Shown here: piece by piece, positions 1 through 8,695 of the stretch
Position numbering within the stretch: position 1 is the stretch's first letter
Layout: every line of letters starts with the position of its first letter
NCBI GenBank assembly: GCA_964403465.1
Contig: CAYOFY010000008.1
Location: forward strand, 1-37,407
Direction: 5' to 3'
Origin: JAFGKM01 sp964403465
Lineage (GTDB): Bacteria > Ratteibacteria > UBA8468 > B48-G9 > JAFGKM01
Length of the DNA: 37,407 nt
Position numbers and translations under genes: made by a program
The notes under the pieces: generated by a model
What the model saw: the letters and a program-made list of their open reading frames with translations, nothing else
Database searches by the model: none
What the model was told of the DNA's origin: nothing

Positions 1-1
1 G

Positions 2-52
2 GTTCTGGCTCTCGTCGTTTCCATATTCCTTCTCCTTGCGGTCAAGTTATAA
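2..52 (+). CDS. C-terminal end of a membrane protein, probably V-type ATPase subunit K (partial)
   Basis: Only the last 16 codons are in the window, ending at TAA. They encode an almost wholly hydrophobic tail (VLALVVSIFLLLAVKL), as expected for a last transmembrane helix. It lies 26 nt before the subunit E gene. In bacterial V-ATPase operons the gene before E is usually the K proteolipid, which forms the membrane rotor ring, with subunit I just before that. The identity therefore rests on position and hydrophobicity, not on a motif; subunit I or an unrelated membrane protein remain possible. Confidence 0.5.
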   Translation, partial: VLALVVSIFLLLAVKL

Positions 53-78
53 AGACAGAGGTCCGGGAAAAAACCAAT

Positions 79-645
79 ATGCTCGACAATCTGATAAGAA
101 AAGTTATTGAGGATGCGAAGAAAGAGGCGGAAGATACAGTCTTGAAGGCGAAAGAGGAGACCGGGGAAAAATTCCGCGCGGAAAAGGAGAAGATAGAGAG
201 GGAGTACGATAGAAAACTTGCTGCGGCGAAGGAGCGAATAGACAGGGAGAGTGAAAGAAAGCTTTCCGGTTTCCGCATGGATAAGGAGAAGGAGATTCTT
301 GCCCTGCAGAATTCGTTCATAGAAGAGGTCTTGAAGATTGAGGAAGAAAAGTTCAGGGAGTACCTGAACAGGAACATGAAGAACATCATTGCATCCCTTT
401 GCAGGGATACCGGGAAAAACAACCTGGTGGTGAGGGTTCCGGAATCTGCCGGGGAGATGACAGGAATGAAGGATGTGAAGATTGAAAGGGACAGGAGACT
501 GAAAGATTCCTTTGTCATTGCGGCAGGAAAATGGAAGGTCGTTTTTGACTGGGAACGGGTAAGGATGACTATGGAAGAGGACCTCAGGAAGAAGATCGGC
601 GAGTACATTTTTGGTCTGGACAATGGACAGAAGAGAGGAGATTGA
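79..645 (+). CDS. atpE: V-type ATP synthase/ATPase subunit E (peripheral stalk)
   Basis: The 188-residue product is part of the peripheral stator stalk that links the soluble catalytic head to the membrane sector of a V/A-type ATPase. Residues 1-100 are a long, highly charged Lys/Glu/Arg helix typical of subunit E, opening MLDNLIRKVIEDAKKEAED. The C-terminal part (about 110-185) is the globular head-binding domain, with FVIAAGKWKVVFDW and a final RKKIGEYIF helix. The length fits the family (180-200 residues). The downstream glycosylase gene overlaps its 3' end and subunit C follows that, so this is a V-ATPase operon carrying an extra gene. The long charged helix could confuse homology searches, but position and length support the call. 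Confidence 0.85.
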   Translation: MLDNLIRKVIEDAKKEAEDTVLKAKEETGEKFRAEKEKIEREYDRKLAAAKERIDRESERKLSGFRMDKEKEILALQNSFIEEVLKIEEEKFREYLNRNMKNIIASLCRDTGKNNLVVRVPESAGEMTGMKDVKIERDRRLKDSFVIAAGKWKVVFDWERVRMTMEEDLRKKIGEYIFGLDNGQKRGD

Positions 646-1201
646 AAACTGCGCTGCGGAGGCGAAGGATTGCAGGAAATGCGATCTGTGGAAGTCCCGG
701 AACAACGTGGTCTTCGGCAGGGGCAATCCTTTGTCCGGGATGCTGCTGGTGGGAGAGGCGCCGGGATACAACGAGGATATGAGGGGCATACCCTTCTGCG
801 GCAAGGCAGGCGATGTTCTTGACATACTCCTTTCCTCCTCGGGGCTCAGGAGGGAGGACGTCTATATAACCAACATAATAAAATGCAGGCCTCCGAACAA
901 CCGCGACCCGGAAGATACTGAGATAGAAGCGTGCAGGGGGTATCTTGAAAGGCAGATAGAAATAATCAAGCCGAGGGTCATCGGATGCCTCGGGAGGCAT
1001 TCCCTGAGGTATTTCCTTGACAGGTTTTCTTTCAGGGCAGGCGGTTCCATCACAACGCTGCACGGAAAGGTCTTTGAACATTCAGAGGATATGTTTGACA
1101 GGGTGAGGGTGGTTGCTCTGTATCACCCCGCGGTGGCTGTCTACGACCCGGGAAAGATAGATATCCTCAAAAAGGATTTCCGGATTTTCGCAGAGACGTA
1201 A
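623..1201 (+). CDS. Uracil-DNA glycosylase, family 4/5 type with a 4Fe-4S cluster
   Basis: This enzyme removes uracil from DNA, starting base-excision repair of deaminated cytosine. From the ATG at 623 it has 192 residues. Four cysteines fit the iron-sulfur pattern of this family: C17-x2-C20 near the N-terminus and C88-x15-C104 in the middle. The water-activating motif GEAPG is at 44-48, followed by ED and PFCGKAG, and the uracil/DNA-binding motif HPA begins at H168. A TTG four codons upstream (611) is an alternative start; ATG was preferred because neither has a clear ribosome-binding site. It overlaps the end of the subunit E gene by 23 nt and ends 3 nt before subunit C, so it is transcribed with the ATPase. 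A Cys replaces the usual Val in the PFxGKAG loop. Confidence 0.9.
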   Translation: MDRREEIENCAAEAKDCRKCDLWKSRNNVVFGRGNPLSGMLLVGEAPGYNEDMRGIPFCGKAGDVLDILLSSSGLRREDVYITNIIKCRPPNNRDPEDTEIEACRGYLERQIEIIKPRVIGCLGRHSLRYFLDRFSFRAGGSITTLHGKVFEHSEDMFDRVRVVALYHPAVAVYDPGKIDILKKDFRIFAET

Positions 1202-1204
1202 ACA

Positions 1205-2140
1205 ATGGACATTCTGGCAATCAGCGGCAGGATCAAGTCGCTTGAAAAGAGGTTTCTTACATCCGGAGAGATGGCGGGGATTATACGGTCCAGGACATTC
1301 AACGAGCTTGCCGCCATGCTGGCCAGTTCGCGTTACCGTATCCCGCAGAACGTTACGAAATCCGGGGAACTGTTCAGCGTCTTTGAAGATTCTGCTGCGG
1401 AACTGGTGGAGGAGATGCGCAAGAACCTGCCGGTCTCTTTGTTCAGGTATTTCCTGCTTGGATACGACTACCACAACCTGAAAATAATCTGCGGGATTCC
1501 GTCAAACGGAAATGAAGAGGGGAATTACTCGGCACATTCGTACGTTGACCATGAAACGATGAAACGGGCCTTCAGGGAGAAAAACAATACGGGTATACCG
1601 GACTACCTGAAGCCGGCTATCACCATCATGTCCGGGAAGAAAGACGACGGAATGCTTTCCCTTCAACTGAAAAAGGAGTATTATTCCGCAGCATCCGGAC
1701 TTCTTGAAAAAACCCGCTCAAGGTTCGTAAAAAATTACCTGCGCATTGAGATTGACTTTGCCAACATCGCAACGTTCATCCAGGAGGATATTGCAGGTCT
1801 TGAGAAAGGCGACGTGGAGATGTTCATGGACGGCGGAAGGATACGGAAAGAACGGTTTTCGGCAGGGGAGGTTCTGTGGAAAGCGGTGGATACCGCCTAC
1901 CGGGGTCTGGTGGCAACGCCGGTTACCGCGGAAGATTACGACATTGCAAGGTACGGTGCGCTTATGGCGCACATAAGGAAAGGCAGGGTTGTTCCTTTCG
2001 GGATTGAGACCATTTTCGCCTATTTCGCGGGAAGGCAGATTGAACTTGATAACGTGAGGCGCATTGTCACGGGCAGGTTCTACGACGTGAGCCAGGATGT
2101 CTTATCCCTGTGGGCGATTCCGCCGTACCAGTATGTGTGA
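1205..2140 (+). CDS. atpC: V-type ATP synthase/ATPase subunit C (central-stalk adaptor)
   Basis: The 311-residue product matches subunit C/d, the funnel-shaped protein that seats the central rotor shaft on the proteolipid ring. The N-terminal helices include RIKSLEKRFLTSGEM, then FRYFLLGYDYHNLKIICG, a hallmark 'YD-HNLK' segment of the family. The C-terminal half has the repeated helical layout with ENVRRI-like segments (ELDNVRRIVTGR). Length is in the usual 310-350 range. It starts 3 nt after the glycosylase gene. The usual next genes (F, A, B, D) are not here: a UroD-like protein follows after 15 nt, so the remaining subunits must be elsewhere or upstream. Confidence 0.87.
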   Translation: MDILAISGRIKSLEKRFLTSGEMAGIIRSRTFNELAAMLASSRYRIPQNVTKSGELFSVFEDSAAELVEEMRKNLPVSLFRYFLLGYDYHNLKIICGIPSNGNEEGNYSAHSYVDHETMKRAFREKNNTGIPDYLKPAITIMSGKKDDGMLSLQLKKEYYSAASGLLEKTRSRFVKNYLRIEIDFANIATFIQEDIAGLEKGDVEMFMDGGRIRKERFSAGEVLWKAVDTAYRGLVATPVTAEDYDIARYGALMAHIRKGRVVPFGIETIFAYFAGRQIELDNVRRIVTGRFYDVSQDVLSLWAIPPYQYV

Positions 2141-2155
2141 TTGACAGAGGAAAAA

Positions 2156-3154
2156 ATGACGTCAAGGGAGAGGGTTAAACGAGCGGTGCTGTTTCAGAGA
2201 CCGGACAGGGTGCCGTGGGATCTACCGGAGAAGTGGGGAACTGATTTCCTGGGTGTGGGATGCGAGCAGGACCCGGGGTGGAAGCCGAAGGTGCAGACGG
2301 AGACGAGATGGGAGGACGAGTGGGGATGTATATGGGAGAAACCTGAGGGAAACAAGACCATGGGGCAGGTGCGTTATTCGCCGCTGGAAGACTACTCCAT
2401 GCTTGCCAACTACAGGTTCCCGGATTACGAGAACAGACAGAGGTACGAAGCGGCGAAAAGGGCGGTGCAGGAGAATAAAGAAGAGAAGTTTGTTTATGCC
2501 GGCATACCGATGAGTTTGATACACAGGCTTGAATACCTGCGCGGTCACGAGGCGGGCTGGACGGACGCGTATCTTTATCCTGAAAAACTGGATGGACTTC
2601 TTGACAGGATCTGCGAGATGAACATGACCGCGATTGAGCGGTTTGCTGAGATAGGGGTTGACGGAGTTTTCTCGTGCGACGACTGGGGTTTCCAGGATCG
2701 GCTGATGGTCAAACCGGATATCTGGCACCAGGTGTGGAAGCCGAAATACAAGAAGGTTTACAGTTTTGCCAGGAGCAAGGGGATGCTCACCTTCCTGCAC
2801 AGTTGCGGGTATATCATAGATATACTTGGAGGGTTTGTTGAAGCAAACCTCAACGTGATACAGATGGACCAGCAGGAGAACATGGGGTTGGGCCGCCTTG
2901 GCGAGATGTACGGCGGGAAACTGTGCTTCTGGTGTCCTGTGGACATACAGAATACCATGGTGAGAGGTACCGTTGAAGATGTCAGGAGATATGCCAGGAG
3001 ACTGATAGACTCTTTCGGGAAGTTCAACGGAGGTTTTATCGCAAAGTGGTACCCGTCTCCCGACGGGCCTGGGCATACATGGGACAAGATAGATGTGATG
3101 TCCGAGGCCTTCGTTGAATACGGCTCAAGATTTTACAGGCAATCCTTATCCTGA
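2156..3154 (+). CDS. Uroporphyrinogen decarboxylase (UroD)-like family protein
   Basis: This is a 332-residue TIM-barrel protein of the UroD/MtaA superfamily. The opening MTSRERVKRAVLFQRPDRVP is the standard start of the family, and AGAGG 5 nt before ATG 2156 supports this start over a TTG at 2141. HSCGY at mid-length matches the HxC metal-binding motif of corrinoid/cobalamin methyltransferase-type members, while true HemE lacks it. The ending (FVEYGSRFY) is typical. Paralogues of this kind are abundant in glycan-degrading PVC-type genomes and mostly have no known substrate, so haem synthesis should not be assumed. It follows the V-ATPase genes closely and converges with the GH51 gene, overlapping it by 9 nt. 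Confidence 0.8.
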   Translation: MTSRERVKRAVLFQRPDRVPWDLPEKWGTDFLGVGCEQDPGWKPKVQTETRWEDEWGCIWEKPEGNKTMGQVRYSPLEDYSMLANYRFPDYENRQRYEAAKRAVQENKEEKFVYAGIPMSLIHRLEYLRGHEAGWTDAYLYPEKLDGLLDRICEMNMTAIERFAEIGVDGVFSCDDWGFQDRLMVKPDIWHQVWKPKYKKVYSFARSKGMLTFLHSCGYIIDILGGFVEANLNVIQMDQQENMGLGRLGEMYGGKLCFWCPVDIQNTMVRGTVEDVRRYARRLIDSFGKFNGGFIAKWYPSPDGPGHTWDKIDVMSEAFVEYGSRFYRQSLS

Positions 3155-4633
3155 TTTGAATGTCATGGCGGCGAAGGAAAGCGGCGGCAGCTCGCATACC
3201 GCCTTTCCTCCGGATATGCGCACGGCGTCAAATTCTCTTGATATGACAGCATCCCTTTTCTCAAATGAATTCGCCGCTCTCGGGTCAGTGCCCGTCAGTA
3301 TCTCTGCGTCAGCGAGCGAAGAGATGGCGAAATCCAGCGGTTTGATGGTAAGCTCCGCCTTTTCTTCTGTGTCCCTGTTTGTTACAAATACATGGAGTCT
3401 GCCTTTATTGAGGACCGCACCCGTATCCATGAAGGTTGCGGTTCCATACGATTTGCTTTCGTAAACAGGACCTTCTGTATGAACCTTCAGGGAAACACCT
3501 TCCCTCCGTTTTGAGACCATCTCAAATGGATAGAAGATGGACTGGATAAGCATGTCGTCTCCCTTTGTCAGGACAGGCGCAATCACATTCACTATCTGCG
3601 CGATATTGGCGATTTTTACCACGTCCGCATGCCTGATGAAACTGTTCAAAAACCCGGCTACCACAAGCGCATCCTCAAGGTTGTAAACCTCTTCTATCAG
3701 GTGCGGTGCGAATTTTCCCTTACCGTCGCACTCATGGGCCTTGTACCAGACGTTCCACTCGTCAAAGCAGAGATATGCCCTTTTCTTGCTTCTCGATTTT
3801 GCCTGGACAAACCGGCATGCTGCATCCATGTCTTCTATCTGCCGGTCTATGGAATTTGTTATTGCAAGATAATCTTCTGTATCGTTCTTGGCGTTGCCGG
3901 CATAATTGTGCACACTCAGATAGTCGGCAAAATCGCCGAGATATTCCAGAACCTGGCGGTCCCATTCCATGTAAGTCTTTATACCGGAGCTTGAGGAGCC
4001 GCAAACCACCAGTTCTATCGAGTTGTCGGTATCTTTCATCATCTTTGCCGCCTGCTGGGCGCGTATGGCATACTGGTCTGCGGGCACATGCCCAAGTTGC
4101 CAGAATCCGTACATCTCGTTGCCGAGGCACCAGAGTTTTACTCCATGGGGCGCTTTATTCCCGTTGGATACCCTCATGTCGGCGTAGCGTGTCCCGGCGG
4201 GGCAGTTGCAGTATTCAACCCAGTTGCGTGCCTCTTCGGGCGTGCCTGTGCCCATGTTAGCGGTAAGCATGGGTATCCACCCCATCTTTTTTGACAGGGA
4301 GATGAACTCGTCCGTGCCGAAATGGTTCGGTTCTATGCTCTGCCATGCAAGGTCCCTGACGGTCGGCCGTTTCTCGCGAGTGCCGACGCCATCTATCCAG
4401 TGATATCCGGATGCGAAGTTTCCGCCCGGGTACCTCATTGCAGTCATATTCAGCCGGCGCAGCGCCTTAAGTACGTCGGAACGGAAACCTTCTTTATCTG
4501 CGTGTGTGCTTTCCGGGTCGTATACCCCCTCGTATACCGCTCTTCCCATGTGTTCAAGAAAACCGCCGAAGATACGTGAATCCAGCTCCCCTATCCTGAA
4601 CCCCGTATGCAGGTTAACCGTTGTTTTTTTCAT
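3146..4633 (-). CDS. abfA: Alpha-L-arabinofuranosidase, GH51
   Basis: This 495-residue enzyme should release terminal arabinofuranose from arabinan or arabinoxylan fragments. The N-terminal signature RIFGGFLEHMGRAVYEG and MRYPGGNFASGYHW mark the (beta/alpha)8 barrel. The acid/base glutamate is E173 in GNEMYG and the nucleophile is E292 in FDEWNVWY. A C-terminal beta-sandwich occupies roughly residues 380-495. There is no signal peptide, so it probably acts in the cytoplasm on imported oligosaccharides. AAGGAGGAG lies just upstream of the ATG. It is the last gene of the minus-strand group with rluB, namZ, GH116 and DUF4139, 14 nt after DUF4139. Confidence 0.93.
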   Translation of the reverse strand: MKKTTVNLHTGFRIGELDSRIFGGFLEHMGRAVYEGVYDPESTHADKEGFRSDVLKALRRLNMTAMRYPGGNFASGYHWIDGVGTREKRPTVRDLAWQSIEPNHFGTDEFISLSKKMGWIPMLTANMGTGTPEEARNWVEYCNCPAGTRYADMRVSNGNKAPHGVKLWCLGNEMYGFWQLGHVPADQYAIRAQQAAKMMKDTDNSIELVVCGSSSSGIKTYMEWDRQVLEYLGDFADYLSVHNYAGNAKNDTEDYLAITNSIDRQIEDMDAACRFVQAKSRSKKRAYLCFDEWNVWYKAHECDGKGKFAPHLIEEVYNLEDALVVAGFLNSFIRHADVVKIANIAQIVNVIAPVLTKGDDMLIQSIFYPFEMVSKRREGVSLKVHTEGPVYESKSYGTATFMDTGAVLNKGRLHVFVTNRDTEEKAELTIKPLDFAISSLADAEILTGTDPRAANSFEKRDAVISREFDAVRISGGKAVCELPPLSFAAMTFKSG

Positions 4634-4647
4634 CCCTTACTCCTCCT

Positions 4648-6069
4648 TCAGAACTTGTATTCGGATGTATAGGTGACCTTGACTTCTCCGTCAACCGGTA
4701 CCTTTACGTCAAATGAAAGCGTCGTTGAATCCTCCTTGGCGTAGTCATGGCTTTTTGCTATTATTGTCCAGTCGCCCCACTGCCTCTCTATCACCTTTAC
4801 CGTTACCTCCTCCTTCTTGTGGTTCCTGATAGAAATCTCATAGGAATCCCTGTAGATGTTGGTTGCGATTTTCTTGTGGTCGGTAATCTTCCTTTCGCCG
4901 ACGATGTCAAAGGCATTGCCCAGGAAGAGGGTGATTTTTTCGTCCTTCGGGGTATGGTCTATCTGGTTTTCGCCGATAAACTGGAGGGTCCTGTCCACGT
5001 CCGCCTTGTACACCTTTATCTTGCCTTTCGGCAGGGCGATGCCCAGACCGTTTGCCTCACTGTTTTTGAATTCCAGGTTCACCGCCACCTTCTTGTTGCA
5101 CTGCTGTCCCTGCCAGTTGTCGTAATAGTACCAGTTGTATATTGCGCCTGTATAGGTGTATATTTTGTTAACGGAGACCTTCGGCGCGGTAAGGAGACTT
5201 ATCTGTTTTGTCTGGTTGTTCTTGAGCGTGGTTTTCCTCTGCAGCTGGTAAAGATGGTACTCGAAGAGTTCGCGACCTTCAAACTGTTCCGGCATGGCGG
5301 CGCTTGCTGCCTTCATTAACATCTCTCCTCCGGCTCTAACCGCCCTGTCCTGCACCCGGTTCACATCCCCGGCTACAAGTTTCAACGAGGCATTTTCGTA
5401 ACCTGTGCCGCTGCGGTTGTCAACCGTCACCCATCCGTTGAGCGAAATGCTCTTTTCGTCATCGGAGACGGCGGCAACGTAGTCTGCAAGCCAGTTTATT
5501 CCGCCCGTAAGGTAGCTTAACTCCACGTCGTGCATGCCCTTTTTGCTGTTCAGGAGCGACCATACCAGCGTCGGTTTCGTTATCAATCCTTCCGGCAGTT
5601 GCGGGAACTCAATGTTTCTTATATTGCTCCTGTTGACCATGAAGATAGGGCCTTTTTCCTTATCCCCGGCCAGCACAATCTGGCTTCCGTCGTAACTGGA
5701 GAGGTACCCGGTGTATTTGATGTCATCCTGCGTTATGACGGTTATTTCCCTGTCAATGTATTTGGAAAGAAGTTTATCGGCGCTGACAAGGTCGTACTCA
5801 AAGTTCTGCTCCAGTATCCCGCACTTATCCGGTGCGGTCAGGGACTTGAAATGAACGCTTGTTGTCTCTATCTGCCCTGCTATGTCAATGAAACGTACCT
5901 CGTTGATGCCTTCCTGCAGGTTCAGGGACCTGACGTCCCGGACAAGGGCAAAATTCTGGTTATACACGGTAAGACTCACGTCCTTTCTTGCCATGTCCTG
6001 CGCTCTGAGGGTGAAACCGAAAAGCAGAAACCCTGCCATAATGCCAAACAACATTTTCCTCCTATCCAT
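4648..6069 (-). CDS. Secreted DUF4139-domain protein
   Basis: The 473-residue product starts with a signal peptide (MDRRKMLFGIMAGFLLFGF, probable cleavage after LRA near residue 23), so it is exported. The rest matches the DUF4139 family: an N-terminal beta domain with 'VTVYNxNFALVRD', a central segment ending in LSYLTGGINWLADYVA, and a C-terminal beta domain with YRDSYEISIRNHKKEEVTV. No enzymatic residues can be named; the family is uncharacterised, though related 'mucoidy inhibitor A'-type proteins share the fold. It sits between the GH116 and GH51 genes. Its ribosome-binding site (AAAGGAGG) lies in a degenerate copy of the repeated leader element. Confidence 0.85.
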   Translation of the reverse strand: MDRRKMLFGIMAGFLLFGFTLRAQDMARKDVSLTVYNQNFALVRDVRSLNLQEGINEVRFIDIAGQIETTSVHFKSLTAPDKCGILEQNFEYDLVSADKLLSKYIDREITVITQDDIKYTGYLSSYDGSQIVLAGDKEKGPIFMVNRSNIRNIEFPQLPEGLITKPTLVWSLLNSKKGMHDVELSYLTGGINWLADYVAAVSDDEKSISLNGWVTVDNRSGTGYENASLKLVAGDVNRVQDRAVRAGGEMLMKAASAAMPEQFEGRELFEYHLYQLQRKTTLKNNQTKQISLLTAPKVSVNKIYTYTGAIYNWYYYDNWQGQQCNKKVAVNLEFKNSEANGLGIALPKGKIKVYKADVDRTLQFIGENQIDHTPKDEKITLFLGNAFDIVGERKITDHKKIATNIYRDSYEISIRNHKKEEVTVKVIERQWGDWTIIAKSHDYAKEDSTTLSFDVKVPVDGEVKVTYTSEYKF

Positions 6070-6075
6070 ATTGTT

Positions 6076-6170
6076 GCCTCCTTTGCTCCGTACTGCCTTT
6101 TTTTGTCATTGCGAGCTGTTTTTTGGCGCGGCAATCTCAATCTGGCTTCTCACCTCTTGCCTTGTATGTC
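6076..6170. repeat. TGTCATTGCGAG-type repeat joined to a degenerate leader-element half
   Basis: The 131 nt between DUF4139 and GH116 hold TGTCATTGCGAG at about 6105-6116, followed by GGCAATCTCAA at about 6130, the two landmarks of the interspersed repeat family also seen near 8717, 14047, 25789 and 37350. On the minus strand the repeat runs straight into a purine-rich stretch (6076-6100) that ends in GCAAAGGAG, the ribosome-binding site of DUF4139. The rest of the gap up to 6200 shows nothing recognisable. Confidence 0.75.
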
Positions 6171-6200
6171 ATTAGACACGCGGCACCAAAGAAAGTTCCT

Positions 6201-8687
6201 TCAGGCTTTTATATATCCAGTCTTTTTCACTTCTATCCTTCCTGAATACACCTTCAAAAACGGCTTACTATTTTTCACGCCGGCAAGCCCGTAACCTGTT
6301 GCCGTGCATATGAAAGAACTGAAGTTGCCTTTTACGGCAGGCTTTATATACAGTGTTTTGTCAACCGCATCATATCGTATTCCCGAAAAGCCCTGCAGGA
6401 GCCCGTATGAGGAAAGCGCCCTGCCGTACCAGTGCCCGCATTCATACTCGTCAAACGGGTTCCTTTTTGTTCCGTCATGCCTTGCCCGTGCCGTGCGGAC
6501 AATATCAAGCGCCTGCTTCACCTGTTTATGCATGAGCAGGTGCGATGCCACCTGGTACTCTATCCCTGTCCATGCCTCCTCGCTGTAAGGAAAAGGCAAC
6601 GACAATCTTCCTCCTTTCGGCCATGTGCACATTAGAAGACCGCCGTCATTTCCCATGGCATACCCGGGTCGCTGTGGATTGACGTGGTTGACAAGCGTTT
6701 TCCTGAAATTATATCTGAATACCGAAAGTAGGTGGCTCCTGACTTTCTTCTTATCCAGTATATCACCGAGTCCGCAGACTTCACCTATCCATGCCCCGAG
6801 TACTCCGTCGGCAAGGCACCCCTTTCCGTACTGCTTGTGGGGCCCCTCTTTCACGATGAGTTTCATGATTTCCCCGGCCCAGGCATAATACAGCCCCGCG
6901 TATTTTGTTGACTCGTAAAGATTGCGGATATCTTCCCGCCACGAGGGGTTATCCGGAAGAAAATCTTTTCCTGTCGGGTCTTTTGCCCTCAGGTCTTTCC
7001 ACCGGATGTCCTGGTAAAAATATTCTCCGTTGAAGAGGTGCGTTTCCAGATACTTTCTGCCTTTTCTGTAAAGTTCTTCATATAGAGGAACATGGTCGTC
7101 CACTGCTTCTGCCATCAGGCAGGCGGCCCTGAGCGCACCCAGGTAAAAACTGCCGCACATCCCGTCAGGTCCCCAGAACTCAATATCATAGGTGTTGTGG
7201 TGGGGTTCGTACAGCAACCCCTTATGTTCAGGGTCCCATGTCTCTATGCAGTAGTCCATGCTGGCCTTAACCTTTTTCCATAAACCTTTCAGCCATTGCG
7301 TATCGCCGCTGATTCGCCACTCCCTGTAGACCTTCATGATGCCGCCCAACTGTCCATCGGCTGCCGCATGGAAGTTGTGCACGGTCATGCGGCGGATAGG
7401 CAGCCATGCGCGAAACCCCTGGTGCCCCTTTTCATCCTGGCTTTCGTTGAACTCCGTCTCTCTCAGCGTCCTCTCAAGTCCGGGGAAAAGATGGGGAAAC
7501 GCCTGCGCATAGTTCCATACGTGCGTGCAGGAACCGGAACAACAACCTCCGCAGTCGCAGCATCCTTCCCAGCACCAGAGCCGACCGTCTGTCTGCCGCA
7601 AGACCGTCGGTGATTTGAGTATGACAAGGTTGGCGGCAACGGCCTCTGTAATCTCAACAGGCAGGGATGCCCTGTAAAAACAGTCTGTGAATTTCAGTGT
7701 CTTTTCTTTTAATGAGTCACAATTTTTCTGCCAGTAGCCGGAGACATCTCTGATATCCTTGAATCTGCCGGCATACCACGGACGGTAGAATTCTTTTGTT
7801 TCCCCTTCACTGTCTTCCCCCGCTCGCAGGTTGCTGTCCGGCACATACCAGGAAAGCAGAAGTCTTACGCTCTCCTTCCCCCCTGCCGCGATTTTGACAG
7901 GCACATATATACTCCCTCCGGGACCGGGGAGGTCATCTATTTTGAATGGGGTATTTGAAATACATCGGCAGTCTTCAATCTCTTTCCAGACCGTTGTAAG
8001 AAACCCTCCGCCTCTGACCCACCGGTGATTGACCTTTGCATTCTTATCGCGGACAATGGCGCAGAAATCGCCTTCGTCCCGTTTCTGTTCGTCCGTGGCT
8101 GTTTGGTGAAGGATGAACCCCTTTTCGGTTCCCAGCACGTTGTTTCCGGTCTTTTCCGGTGCAATGAAAGTGCGCGCATGAAAAGAATACATCCCGTCAA
8201 CCGTTTTCCTTCCGGTATTGATGAAGGTATATTCAAGCGCTATAGCCGGAAGACTTGAATTGTCGGCATCACCCGGGATAAAGGGGCTCCATCCGGTAAT
8301 TTCGACCTTGAGCGCGGTTCCCGGATACTTCAGTTTTACCGTAGCAAACGGGAATTTTGCGGTAAACGACTCTGCATAGCATCTTGGGAAACCGAAGGTT
8401 GAACCGCCCATTCCATTGCCTCCGCCGGATTGTCCGAAAATCTTCCAGTCAGGTATCTGTCCTTCAAGCACCCTTGCAGTTTCAGGCTCTCCCTTGATGC
8501 AGAAGGCGGAAAACATGCACGGCTGGTTGAACACCTCAGGTTTGTGCCGGATTGAGAGGCTGGTCAGCCCGGCATTTCCTTCCATGCATATCATCCCTGC
8601 GCCCATTCCTCCCATGGGAAAAGCGATGTAATTGAGATTTTCTCCGGAATATGTTGTTCCTTCTCCCTTCTTCCTCTTCACGCCCAT
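6201..8687 (-). CDS. GH116-family glycosidase (DUF608/GBA2-like)
   Basis: This 828-residue protein resembles GH116 beta-glycosidases: an N-terminal beta-sandwich (about 1-330, opening with GENLNYIAFPMGGMGAGM) and a C-terminal (alpha/alpha)6 barrel (about 350-820). The barrel carries the family hallmark CTHVWNYAQAFPHLFP and HNTYDIEFWGPDGMCGSFY, whose Asp is the likely acid/base residue; I could not assign the nucleophile glutamate with certainty. The family cleaves beta-glucosides, beta-xylosides or N-acetylglucosaminides, so the substrate is open. No signal peptide is present. A cluster of seven cysteines in 17 residues precedes THVWNY. GGTAAGGAG 8-9 nt before the ATG is the ribosome-binding site, within a repeat-derived leader. 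Confidence 0.88.
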   Translation of the reverse strand: MGVKRKKGEGTTYSGENLNYIAFPMGGMGAGMICMEGNAGLTSLSIRHKPEVFNQPCMFSAFCIKGEPETARVLEGQIPDWKIFGQSGGGNGMGGSTFGFPRCYAESFTAKFPFATVKLKYPGTALKVEITGWSPFIPGDADNSSLPAIALEYTFINTGRKTVDGMYSFHARTFIAPEKTGNNVLGTEKGFILHQTATDEQKRDEGDFCAIVRDKNAKVNHRWVRGGGFLTTVWKEIEDCRCISNTPFKIDDLPGPGGSIYVPVKIAAGGKESVRLLLSWYVPDSNLRAGEDSEGETKEFYRPWYAGRFKDIRDVSGYWQKNCDSLKEKTLKFTDCFYRASLPVEITEAVAANLVILKSPTVLRQTDGRLWCWEGCCDCGGCCSGSCTHVWNYAQAFPHLFPGLERTLRETEFNESQDEKGHQGFRAWLPIRRMTVHNFHAAADGQLGGIMKVYREWRISGDTQWLKGLWKKVKASMDYCIETWDPEHKGLLYEPHHNTYDIEFWGPDGMCGSFYLGALRAACLMAEAVDDHVPLYEELYRKGRKYLETHLFNGEYFYQDIRWKDLRAKDPTGKDFLPDNPSWREDIRNLYESTKYAGLYYAWAGEIMKLIVKEGPHKQYGKGCLADGVLGAWIGEVCGLGDILDKKKVRSHLLSVFRYNFRKTLVNHVNPQRPGYAMGNDGGLLMCTWPKGGRLSLPFPYSEEAWTGIEYQVASHLLMHKQVKQALDIVRTARARHDGTKRNPFDEYECGHWYGRALSSYGLLQGFSGIRYDAVDKTLYIKPAVKGNFSSFICTATGYGLAGVKNSKPFLKVYSGRIEVKKTGYIKA

Positions 8688-8695
8688 TTGCCTAT

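Noticed and set aside
42..623. Long antisense open frame opposite atpE
   Set aside because: It is Ser/Phe-rich, as expected for the complement of a Lys/Glu-rich coiled coil, and it mirrors a real gene.
2222..3076. Long antisense open frame opposite the UroD-like gene
   Set aside because: No motif and full overlap with a clear gene on the plus strand.
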